From IMG/VR virus record IMGVR_UViG_3300035698_019895, positions 1 through 64,000 of that record: DNA of 64,000 nt; one strand, given 5' to 3'. This document shows, piece by piece, positions 57,046 through 63,700 of this stretch. This DNA comes from a virus. The notes beneath the pieces are model-generated. The model worked only from the letters and a program-made list of their open reading frames with translations, ran no database searches and had not been told where the DNA came from. The position numbers and the translations under genes were made by a program. Each line of letters begins with the position of its first letter. Position 1 is the stretch's first letter.

Positions 57046-57095
57046 ATAATGTAAAAAGATTTTGAATAGTAATTTTTTAACAGGGAAGGTAAAAG

Positions 57096-57314
57096 ATGAA
57101 AACAATAAACAGTGAAACCCTTGTCGGTGGACGTTATACAACTCATGATTGTGAAGTAAATATTTTTGAAATTCTGAAAGATGTTGATGCAAGAATATCA
57201 AAATATGGACTCGAAATTGTTCTAAAAGATTATAGTGGCATTGACTATGATAAAGATATATATGGTCATCCTTCTTTCGATTTTTGGATAGAGAAAAGTG
57301 ATAAAAAATTATGA
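57096..57314 (+). CDS. hypothetical protein, 72 residues
   Basis: GGAAGG precedes ATG 57096. Mixed fold (FEILKDVDARISKYGLEIVL). ATGA overlap with the next gene. No family recognised. Confidence 0.55.
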   Translation: MKTINSETLVGGRYTTHDCEVNIFEILKDVDARISKYGLEIVLKDYSGIDYDKDIYGHPSFDFWIEKSDKKL

Positions 57315-57520
57315 ATAAAACAGTTGTTAATTTTATAAGAACACAAATAAAAGAAGGATTGGCACAATTAGAAGATGAGAATAGATTACTTTTTAATCGC
57401 ATGTATTCTCATGACAATTTAGAAAGACCAGTAAATGAAGTTGTAGATGATATGCCAGAAGAAAAACTTAATTGGGCTTTAACTCAAGTAGAGAATAGTT
57501 TGAAGAAAAAGGAGAAATAA
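57311..57520 (+). CDS. hypothetical helical protein, 69 residues
   Basis: ATGA-coupled at the start, TAATG-coupled at the end. Helical (FIRTQIKEGLAQLEDENRLL). No family recognised. Confidence 0.55.
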   Translation: MNKTVVNFIRTQIKEGLAQLEDENRLLFNRMYSHDNLERPVNEVVDDMPEEKLNWALTQVENSLKKKEK

Positions 57521-58101
57521 TGATTGAAGGAAATTGTTATTATTGTGACAAACCTGTAAATAATCTTGCAGGTAATCCAAATGAATGGGGAATACCATTA
57601 TGTCATGAAGATGAACCTGGAAAAGTAAAAACTCATCATATTGGATGTGTTAGCGAAAGGTTAAGAGAGAATAAGAAAATGAAAAAAGCTCTTGCTTGGG
57701 CTGATGAAGAATTATCTCGTTTAAAGACAGGTAAAGAAAGTCAATTAGTAGAAGAAATAACCAAACTTCAAGAAGAAAAGAAAAAGTTTGACAAAATATA
57801 TGAAGAAGAAATGAAAACTGTGGGAGGAATTCTTAATGATAATGAAGAACTTCAAAAGAAAAATGAAGCATTAACGACAGAATTACATAGAGATTGTAAA
57901 CTTACTTGTTGGGAAATGCAACAACTTCGTAAAACTATAGAACCTTTTAATAATAGTATGAAACAAAATGAAGAATTGAAAGATTGTTTAAAAGAAGCAG
58001 TTGACTTAATGGAAGATATTATTAAAGGAAAATATGAACCAGACAGTTTCACTACTCAACCATGGAAAAAGATTTTAATGATAGAAGAAGAATCTAAATG
58101 A
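57520..58101 (+). CDS. zinc-finger plus coiled-coil protein
   Basis: 193 residues. N-terminal CYYCDKPV...CHEDEP...HHIGC zinc module, then a long coiled coil (ENKKMKKALAWADEELSRLK and on) to about residue 140, then a helical tail. AAAGGAG precedes ATG 57520. May be an adaptor. Confidence 0.62.
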   Translation: MIEGNCYYCDKPVNNLAGNPNEWGIPLCHEDEPGKVKTHHIGCVSERLRENKKMKKALAWADEELSRLKTGKESQLVEEITKLQEEKKKFDKIYEEEMKTVGGILNDNEELQKKNEALTTELHRDCKLTCWEMQQLRKTIEPFNNSMKQNEELKDCLKEAVDLMEDIIKGKYEPDSFTTQPWKKILMIEEESK

Positions 58102-58331
58102 AAGAAGCTATTTTAAAAGTATTACAAGAATTTAATGAAGGAAAATGGGGATATTATATTAAACCAATTGATAATAATACAAATATGATAATGTATATCT
58201 ATGATGAAAATGGGATAAAAGAAACCAATACAAAAGAATGGATGAAAAAACAAGGATTGAATCCAGAAAAAATAGATTTTGGTAAAGTGATTGAAGAATA
58301 TAAACGAGTAGGGATAATAACGGAAATATAA
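58098..58331 (+). CDS. hypothetical protein, 77 residues
   Basis: ATGA overlap with the coiled-coil gene, TAATG with the next. Alpha/beta (GYYIKPIDNNTNMIMYIYDE). No family recognised. Confidence 0.55.
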   Translation: MKEAILKVLQEFNEGKWGYYIKPIDNNTNMIMYIYDENGIKETNTKEWMKKQGLNPEKIDFGKVIEEYKRVGIITEI

Positions 58332-58822
58332 TGAAAATAGGTTTAGACTTTCACGGAGTAATTGATAAATATCCTAATTTATTTAGAATAATAACTAGTG
58401 GATTCAATATCACTGATGGACGTTGGATAAAGAATGTTGAAGTTCATATAATTACTGGATGTAGAAAAAAAGATGTAGAACAATTCTTACAAGACCATGA
58501 TATTTATTATACTCATGTTTATTCTTTAACTGATGAATTTCTAAAACACAAAGTACCTTATAAAATAGATGAAAATGGAAATCCCTCTTTTAAAGAAGCA
58601 TTATGGAATACAGCTAAAAGTTTATATTGTGCTAGTCATGATATAGATATAATGATAGATGATTCAGAGATTTACGGTCAATATTTTGTTACTCCTTATA
58701 TATTATTTAAAGAAATAAAATCTGACTTTATTCCAAAAGAAATACAAGAAGGATTAGAAGATGCTAAAAAAGGTAAAGTAATAAGAGTAAAAAATATAAA
58801 GAAATTTTTGAGAGATTTATAA
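58331..58822 (+). CDS. HAD-like protein with an altered nucleophile motif
   Basis: 163 residues. Motif I reads GLDFHGVID: the usual second Asp of DxD is His. VHIITGCRKKDV fits motif II and DIDIMIDDSEIY motif IV. The overall HAD fold looks intact, so it may have changed chemistry or be a non-catalytic binder. Confidence 0.68.
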   Translation: MKIGLDFHGVIDKYPNLFRIITSGFNITDGRWIKNVEVHIITGCRKKDVEQFLQDHDIYYTHVYSLTDEFLKHKVPYKIDENGNPSFKEALWNTAKSLYCASHDIDIMIDDSEIYGQYFVTPYILFKEIKSDFIPKEIQEGLEDAKKGKVIRVKNIKKFLRDL

Positions 58823-58823
58823 A

Positions 58824-59003
58824 ATGAAGAAAAGAAAAAGATTAAGAACATATGAAGTATGGTATGAACCTGACCCTATGCAGGATAGTATAGAAGTAAA
58901 AGCATTTTCTACAAGAGGTGCTAAGAAAATTGCTATGGAACAAGAAGACCTTGATGAATATCAGATAGAAAGTGTAAATTTAAAAAGGACTAGGAGAAGA
59001 TAA
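58824..59003 (+). CDS. 59-residue basic protein
   Basis: MKKRKRLRTYEVWYEPDPMQ, then VKAFSTRGAKKIAMEQED: a small beta-alpha fold with basic ends. TAATG overlap with the next gene. No family recognised. Confidence 0.55.
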   Translation: MKKRKRLRTYEVWYEPDPMQDSIEVKAFSTRGAKKIAMEQEDLDEYQIESVNLKRTRRR

Positions 59004-59233
59004 TGGCAAGACCAATAGAACCAACTCCTATATTATATGGTGAAGATGCAAAGAGATTATTAAGAGATGTTGCAGAAGTAAATAAAAAATTAGAAGACCC
59101 TATATATAGAAAAAAAGCAAAAGCTCATTTAGACTATTGTGAACAGCTTTATTTAAAGTTTTTTAGGAAACTAAAAACTTCCAGGAAGGGCCATCCGATA
59201 GCTGGCGACGGATGCTGTCTTGAAAACAGTTAG
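59003..59233 (+). CDS. ARPIEPTP-type phage protein whose 3' end runs into tRNA-Ser
   Basis: MARPIEPTPILYGEDAKRLL is a recognisable short phage-protein opening. The final 16 codons and stop lie within tRNA-Ser(TGA), a 50 bp overlap, so the natural C-terminus was probably replaced when the tRNA arrived. Confidence 0.62.
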   Translation: MARPIEPTPILYGEDAKRLLRDVAEVNKKLEDPIYRKKAKAHLDYCEQLYLKFFRKLKTSRKGHPIAGDGCCLENS

Positions 59234-59274
59234 CTGTAACAGGCGTATAGGTTCGACCCCTATCCCTTCCGCCA
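59184..59274 (+). tRNA. tRNA-Ser(TGA)
   Basis: Acceptor GGAAGGG/CCCTTCC, anticodon arm GCTGT-CTTGAAA-ACAGT (TGA), long variable arm, T arm ATAGG-TTCGACC-CCTAT, GCCA end. First of four abutting tRNAs. Confidence 0.94.
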
Positions 59275-59351
59275 ATCCCTGTAGCCCAATCGGATAGGGC
59301 ATCAGATTTCTAATCTGAACACTATAGGTTCAAATCCTATCAGGGATGCCA
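59275..59351 (+). tRNA. tRNA-Arg(TCT)
   Basis: Acceptor ATCCCTG/CAGGGAT, anticodon arm TCAGA-TTTCTAA-TCTGA (TCT, reads AGA/AGG), T arm ATAGG-TTCAAAT-CCTAT, encoded CCA. Zero spacer on both sides. Confidence 0.94.
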
Positions 59352-59427
59352 ATGCCTATAGCTGAAATGGAACAGCATCTGACTACGAATCAGAGCAATG
59401 TAAGTTCGACTCTTACTAGGCATACCA
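59352..59427 (+). tRNA. tRNA-Arg(ACG)
   Basis: Acceptor ATGCCTA/TAGGCAT, anticodon arm TCTGA-CTACGAA-TCAGA (ACG; A34 would need deamination to inosine, normally by TadA), T arm GTAAG-TTCGACT-CTTAC, encoded CCA. Confidence 0.94.
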
Positions 59428-59503
59428 GGTGACTGTAGTGTAATGGTTAGCATATTTGACTGTGACTCAAATGGTATGGGTTCGAATCCCATCGTTCACC
59501 CCA
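59428..59503 (+). tRNA. tRNA-His(GTG) with encoded G-1
   Basis: Anticodon arm TTTGA-CTGTGAC-TCAAA (GTG), T arm ATGGG-TTCGAAT-CCCAT, C73 and CCA. The first G pairs with C73 as the histidine-specific G-1. The acceptor contains one C-T mismatch and one T-G pair. A Thg1-family gene starts 49 bp downstream. Confidence 0.94.
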
Positions 59504-59552
59504 TAAACAAAAGGAGAAATAATGAAATCAGGATTAACAATTACAGGATTTA

Positions 59553-60341
59553 ATGAGTAAATTAGACGGTTTGGCTATTGGTGATAGAATGAAGAGATAT
59601 GAAAAAGTATCTGAATTTGTATTATCAAGACGAATTCCAGTAATAATTCGCATAGATGGAAGAGCATTTCACACTGTTACTCGTAAACGTTTTGGTAAGA
59701 ATTGGTCTATGGAATTTGTAGAACAGATGATAGAAACAGCTAAGACAGTTATGACTGATATACAAGGATGTAACTTTTGTTACTCTCAATCTGACGAAAT
59801 AAGTTTTCTTCTGACAGATTATACTACTATACGAACAGAAGCTTGGTTTGGATATGATATTAGAAAACTTATATCTATATCTGCTTCTTTAGCAAGTTCG
59901 GTATTTTCTAGATTATACGGTAAAAATGTATGTTTTGATAGTAGAGCTTTTTCTCTTCCTCAAGATGAAGTATGTAATTACTTTATTTGGAGACAAGTAG
60001 ATGCTACTAGAAATGCGATACAAATGGCAGGAAGAGAATATTTTTCTCACAAGCAACTAAATGAAAAAAGTTGTAATGAAATACAAGAAATGCTCTTCCA
60101 AGAAAATAATATAAATTTCAATGATTATCCTGTAGTTAGAAAAAGAGGGTTTTCTATAATAAAACAATTTGAACATCAAAAAGACTTTGATGAAACTATT
60201 CAGAAGAATGATAAATTATATAAAGCTGAAAGTGGTGAAGAAGTAAAAAATAGAAAGAAACCATATGCTGATTTAGAGATTCCTATATTTACTCAAGATA
60301 GAAACTATATAAAACAGTTTGTAAACGTAAGAGAGGATTAA
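59553..60341 (+). CDS. thg1: tRNA-His guanylyltransferase family (Thg1/TLP)
   Basis: 262 residues. RIDGRAFH (33-40, D35) and SQSDEISFLL (D81, E82) supply the catalytic carboxylates, preceded by ETAKTVMTDIQGCNFCYSQ. The family adds nucleotides in the 3'-to-5' direction, either G-1 on tRNA-His or repair of 5'-truncated tRNAs. It lies just after tRNA-His. Because that tRNA already encodes G-1, 5'-end repair may be the true role. Confidence 0.94.
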   Translation: MSKLDGLAIGDRMKRYEKVSEFVLSRRIPVIIRIDGRAFHTVTRKRFGKNWSMEFVEQMIETAKTVMTDIQGCNFCYSQSDEISFLLTDYTTIRTEAWFGYDIRKLISISASLASSVFSRLYGKNVCFDSRAFSLPQDEVCNYFIWRQVDATRNAIQMAGREYFSHKQLNEKSCNEIQEMLFQENNINFNDYPVVRKRGFSIIKQFEHQKDFDETIQKNDKLYKAESGEEVKNRKKPYADLEIPIFTQDRNYIKQFVNVRED

Positions 60342-60344
60342 AAG

Positions 60345-60479
60345 ATGAATAAAAACAACTTATTACCAATTTGTGGAAATTGTGGATGTAGAAGATATAC
60401 TGCTTGTAAATGTAGAAAACCTACACCTAATTCGATATCGCAAAAAAGAAAAAATTCCAGAGGTAGCTCAACTGACTGA
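60345..60479 (+). CDS. 44-residue zinc peptide ending in tRNA-Met
   Basis: CGNCGCRR...CKCRKP cysteine cluster, then a basic tail whose final codons (NSRGSSTD) are read from the first 23 nt of tRNA-Met. Four bases after thg1, with GAGAGGA upstream. Confidence 0.52.
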   Translation: MNKNNLLPICGNCGCRRYTACKCRKPTPNSISQKRKNSRGSSTD

Positions 60480-60532
60480 GCAGCACACTCATAATGTGCC
60501 ATATGTAGGTTTGAATCCTGCCCTCTGGACCA
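60457..60532 (+). tRNA. tRNA-Met(CAT)
   Basis: Acceptor CCAGAGG/CCTCTGG (C1-G72, so elongator-like), anticodon arm GCACA-CTCATAA-TGTGC (CAT), T arm GTAGG-TTTGAAT-CCTGC, encoded CCA. An Ile(CAT) lysidine-type tRNA cannot be excluded from sequence alone. Confidence 0.9.
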
Positions 60533-60547
60533 AATAAAGAGATTAAA

Positions 60548-61132
60548 ATGAAAACAAATTATCTATTTTATAAAATTATGGACAAAAAGTTTCCTTCAAT
60601 GGGAAAATGGTGGGTATTAGTTTTAAATACTGTAAAAAGATTATCTGATTATCAAGAAGTCCAATCGCAAAGAATGATAAACTCTTATGTTGATGCAAAA
60701 ACTCAATTACGAAAAGGTCAACATGTAGAATATGAAGGATATGTTTTACTTAAAACATTAGAAAATAGAGCCAATAGAAAAACAATAGCTGATGATATGA
60801 CTATTTTAAGTGAGGTTATGCAGACTCCTATGACAAACTTTTTTATAAATGGGGAAATACCTTTAATTAATTCTGTAGGTGGTTATAGATTTTTAGATAA
60901 AACAGTAGAAGTACTTGAAAAACTTGAGAAAGACGAAATGGTTTGGCCAGATGATAATGATTTAAAGATTAAAGTTTCTCGATGGCCAGAAGGTGTACAT
61001 TACTATGCCAAAGTTGGTAAATATGATGTACAAGATAAAGAAGGTAACGTAAAATGGAATACATCAAAACAAGCAAGAACAGAAGCTAAAAAATTCTTAA
61101 AGAGAATAAATAATGGGATTACTAGAAAATAA
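60548..61132 (+). CDS. hypothetical protein, 194 residues
   Basis: Starts 16 bp after tRNA-Met. Mostly helical N-terminal part and a beta-rich C-terminal part (DLKIKVSRWPEGVHYYAKVG) ending in a basic helix. No family recognised. Confidence 0.62.
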   Translation: MKTNYLFYKIMDKKFPSMGKWWVLVLNTVKRLSDYQEVQSQRMINSYVDAKTQLRKGQHVEYEGYVLLKTLENRANRKTIADDMTILSEVMQTPMTNFFINGEIPLINSVGGYRFLDKTVEVLEKLEKDEMVWPDDNDLKIKVSRWPEGVHYYAKVGKYDVQDKEGNVKWNTSKQARTEAKKFLKRINNGITRK

Positions 61133-61412
61133 AAAATTATATAATTCATTGTCTTTAAAGAAAAAGAAAGAAGCAATAGATTTTTTAAAAACTTGGATAC
61201 ATAAAAACGATATTAAAAAAATAGATATTGCTATAAAGAAAGAACCTGAAAGTTGGTTTGCTTCTTATCATTTTAATTGGGGCATGGCGGTTAGAAATGC
61301 CTTAAGGACTGAAGGGTGTGGAGAAAAATATTTTGGTATAGATAATCTTGATGATATATATGTAGAGTTAGTAGAAGATGTCATAAAAAATAAAAAAAGG
61401 AGTAAAATATGA
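61113..61412 (+). CDS. conserved phage protein (ESWFASYHFNWGMAVRN)
   Basis: 99 residues. ESWFASYHFNWGMAVRNALR and FGIDNLDDIYVELVEDVI match a small conserved family that I recognise only by pattern. It overlaps the previous gene by 20 bp and the secreted protein by 4 bp. Confidence 0.68.
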   Translation: MGLLENKKLYNSLSLKKKKEAIDFLKTWIHKNDIKKIDIAIKKEPESWFASYHFNWGMAVRNALRTEGCGEKYFGIDNLDDIYVELVEDVIKNKKRSKI

Positions 61413-62005
61413 CAAAGAAAATCGTACATCTCATGATAGCCATGTTTATGATTATTGCTATGACTTCACCTATATCTTTCGCAACAGAAAAATCATCCGA
61501 GGAAGTTATAATAGCTGACTTTAACAGTGGTATAAAGCCCAATAAGATAGGCGGTAACTTCGGAGCATGGGATAAAGACCCTGCAGATTTCTCACAAGGT
61601 TGTGAAGAAATATTTGACAGTAAGAATAGATATGGCTTACGTGGATTCTCAATCAAATTAGACTATGATGTTGATTCTGAGAAACCAGCTTATAATGGAT
61701 TTTGGATGTTCTTACAAAACTTTGATGCATCAGAGTATGAAAGCATATCTCTATGGGTAAAAGGTGATAGCGATGGATATACAACTGTATTTAAAATTGA
61801 ACTCAAGAATGCCAAGAAGGAAGTAGGTCGTTACTATATAACAGAAGCAACAGAGAATTGGGTAGAATTTGTTATACCGCTGGAAGATTTCAGAGGAATA
61901 ACAGACTTCTCAAGCATGACAGAGTTCGTCATTGTATTTGAAGATAGAGTTGTCTCAAACAAAGATGGCGCAATATATATAGATGATATTAAGTTTATAA
62001 AATAA
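61409..62005 (+). CDS. secreted carbohydrate-binding-like protein
   Basis: 198 residues. Signal peptide KKIVHLMIAMFMIIAMTS with likely cleavage after SFA, then a jelly-roll pattern (EVIIADFNSG, SIKLDYDVDS, YESISLWVKG, AIYIDDIKFIK) like CBM11/galactose-binding domains. An exported sugar binder could act at the host surface. Codon use is slightly less AT-rich than neighbours. Confidence 0.75.
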   Translation: MTKKIVHLMIAMFMIIAMTSPISFATEKSSEEVIIADFNSGIKPNKIGGNFGAWDKDPADFSQGCEEIFDSKNRYGLRGFSIKLDYDVDSEKPAYNGFWMFLQNFDASEYESISLWVKGDSDGYTTVFKIELKNAKKEVGRYYITEATENWVEFVIPLEDFRGITDFSSMTEFVIVFEDRVVSNKDGAIYIDDIKFIK

Positions 62006-62015
62006 AGAGAGTATT

Positions 62016-62089
62016 CGAGGGTTAGCTCAATGGTAGAGCAGTCGGATGATAACCGACCAATAGAGGTTCAATTCCTTTACTCTCGACCA
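62016..62089 (+). tRNA. tRNA-Ile(GAT)
   Basis: Acceptor CGAGGGT/ACTCTCG, D arm GCTCAATGGTAGAGC, anticodon arm GTCGG-ATGATAA-CCGAC (GAT), T arm AGAGG-TTCAATT-CCTTT, encoded CCA. Confidence 0.93.
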
Positions 62090-62165
62090 GGGCTCGTAGC
62101 GTAGTGGTTTACGCACCTGACTTTTAATCAGGCTTACGCAGGTTCGATTCCTGCCGAGCTCACCA
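62090..62165 (+). tRNA. tRNA-Lys(TTT)
   Basis: Acceptor GGGCTCG/CGAGCTC, anticodon arm CCTGA-CTTTTAA-TCAGG (TTT), T arm GCAGG-TTCGATT-CCTGC, encoded CCA. Abuts both neighbours without spacer. Confidence 0.94.
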
Positions 62166-62255
62166 GGAAGGTTGGCTGAGTGGTTTAAAGCGGTGCTCTG
62201 CTAAGGCATTGAGGATTTATCTCCTCCGCAGGTTCGAATCCCGCACCTTCCGCCA
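62166..62255 (+). tRNA. tRNA-Ser(GCT)
   Basis: Acceptor GGAAGGT/ACCTTCC, anticodon loop CTGCTAA (GCT), long variable arm GAGGATTTATCTCCTC, T arm GCAGG-TTCGAAT-CCCGC (one mismatch), GCCA end. Normal class II shape, unlike the leucine tRNAs. Confidence 0.93.
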
Positions 62256-62273
62256 AAAAGAAAGGAGTATATC

Positions 62274-62414
62274 ATGAGAAACAAAATTATTAGAGCAGTA
62301 CAAAAGAAAGCAGATACTTCAAAACAAAAGATAGATGCTTCTATTGTATCAAGAGTAGCTAGTTTAACTATAGATGAAGTAATGAAAATATTAAAAAGAA
62401 AAAGAAATAAATAA
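62274..62414 (+). CDS. 46-residue basic helical peptide
   Basis: AAAGGAG precedes ATG 62274. MRNKIIRAVQKKADTSKQK and a Lys/Arg-rich end. No family recognised. Confidence 0.55.
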   Translation: MRNKIIRAVQKKADTSKQKIDASIVSRVASLTIDEVMKILKRKRNK

Positions 62415-62429
62415 AAAGGAGGAATAAAA

Positions 62430-62687
62430 ATGGAAAAAACTAAAGTAGTACACTGTAAAAAAGAAGCTTATGATGTTTATATAGGTAGAAATTCTATATG
62501 GGGTAATCCTTTTAGCACAGGAACTTATGGTAGAAAAGGTGCAATAATGAAATATAAACTATGGCTTGAAAGTCAGCCTCAATTGCTTAGAAAATTAAAA
62601 GAATTGAAGGGTAAAACATTAGGTTGTTGGTGCAAACCATTAGAATGTCATGGTGATGCATTGGTGGAGTTGGCTGAAAGATTGTAA
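62430..62687 (+). CDS. DUF4326 protein
   Basis: 85 residues: DVYIGRNSIWGNPFSTGTYG, YKLWLESQP, LKELKGKTLGCWCKPLECHGD. This is the complete DUF4326 pattern with its CWC...CH motif. Widespread in phages, function unsettled. AAGGAGG precedes the start. Confidence 0.85.
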   Translation: MEKTKVVHCKKEAYDVYIGRNSIWGNPFSTGTYGRKGAIMKYKLWLESQPQLLRKLKELKGKTLGCWCKPLECHGDALVELAERL

Positions 62688-62803
62688 TGAAAAAGAAAAA
62701 AAGATGTGAGCAATGTGGAAAAAGATTTGTACCTAAAAATTCTCAACAAGAATATTGTACTGGTAAATGTTGGGAGAAAGCTAATGGGATAAACAAAAAA
62801 TGA
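62687..62803 (+). CDS. 38-residue zinc-finger peptide
   Basis: CEQCGKRF...YCTGKCWEKAN, a MYND/FCS-like zinc knuckle. TAATG overlap before and ATGA overlap after. Confidence 0.58.
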   Translation: MKKKKRCEQCGKRFVPKNSQQEYCTGKCWEKANGINKK

Positions 62804-63159
62804 TTATAGAAGGAATTGTTTTAAAAGGTTTGGGGAAAGCTAGTAAAGCAATGGCTCAATGTATAGAAGGATATAAAACTATATTAAATGAATCTATCTT
62901 TCCCGGAACATTTAATATTCAAGTTAAAAAAAATCTTTACTTACTAAGTCCAACTATTAGAAGTAATGGTGGAAAATTTTGGAGAGTTAAAATAACAAAA
63001 CCAAAAGCAGTTGCTGTATGGATTTATAAACAAGTTGGTTCAGAAATGCCAGATAATCAATTACAAATATTGTCTCAACATAGATTAAGGGGTTATCTAG
63101 GAATTGGAACGAACGGGACAATACATATAGACATAAATAGAAGGCATGTAAAAAACTAA
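62800..63159 (+). CDS. CTP-dependent riboflavin kinase-like (archaeal RibK/DUF120) protein
   Basis: 119 residues: GIVLKGLGKASKAMAQCIEGY, then FPGTFNIQVKK, where the PGTxN motif is the hallmark of archaeal RibK. The C-terminal LRGYLGIGTNGTIHIDI also fits. Would phosphorylate riboflavin to FMN. ThyX in the same genome needs FAD. Assignment rests on short motifs. Confidence 0.65.
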   Translation: MIIEGIVLKGLGKASKAMAQCIEGYKTILNESIFPGTFNIQVKKNLYLLSPTIRSNGGKFWRVKITKPKAVAVWIYKQVGSEMPDNQLQILSQHRLRGYLGIGTNGTIHIDINRRHVKN

Positions 63160-63329
63160 TGAATAAATTTCATAATCTCGTTTTTATAAGTAATAAAATA
63201 AAATATCAAAATGGTAAAGAGGTTGATAAATTTATAATAGGAGATTATGAACTTGAATTTGCTAAACATGATACTTCTAAATATATAAATGTTTTTATTA
63301 AATGTAAAAAAATTGGAAAAGAAAAATGA
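63159..63329 (+). CDS. hypothetical protein, 56 residues
   Basis: TAATG overlap with the kinase-like gene and ATGA overlap with the YopX gene. Beta-rich (DKFIIGDYELEFAKHDTS). No family recognised. Confidence 0.52.
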   Translation: MNKFHNLVFISNKIKYQNGKEVDKFIIGDYELEFAKHDTSKYINVFIKCKKIGKEK

Positions 63330-63700
63330 AAGAAATTAAATTTAGAGCTTGGGATAAGAAGAAAAGAAAAGGTAGTAAGTCAGGTATGAGCAAATCTTTT
63401 TCTTTATTAGAAGCATTAGAAATGAATAACACTAACTTTGATGGTTGGAAAGACCAAATCTTCATGCAATATATAGGATTAAATGATAAATATGATATTG
63501 AAATCTATGACGGAGATATAATTCTTCACAAATGGGAAGGAGATTGTTATGGAGGTAGTTCAGGAGAAATGATATTTGAAGTTAAACAAGCAGAACAATC
63601 TCATTATATAAACTTTGATTGTTTGGCAGCTATATTTCCTTGGCAAATAGAAATAATTGGTAATATATATGAAAACCCAAAACTAATGAGAAAGATATGA
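63326..63700 (+). CDS. YopX-family protein, copy 1
   Basis: 124 residues: EIKFRAWDKKK, FMQYIGLNDKYDIEIYDGDI and IEIIGNIYENP are the standard YopX blocks found in many phages. Function unknown. Confidence 0.87.
   Translation: MKEIKFRAWDKKKRKGSKSGMSKSFSLLEALEMNNTNFDGWKDQIFMQYIGLNDKYDIEIYDGDIILHKWEGDCYGGSSGEMIFEVKQAEQSHYINFDCLAAIFPWQIEIIGNIYENPKLMRKI

Noticed and set aside
59522-59557. 12-codon open frame with AAAGGAG before thg1
   Set aside because: Too short to support as a gene. More likely it only delivers ribosomes to the thg1 start at 59553.
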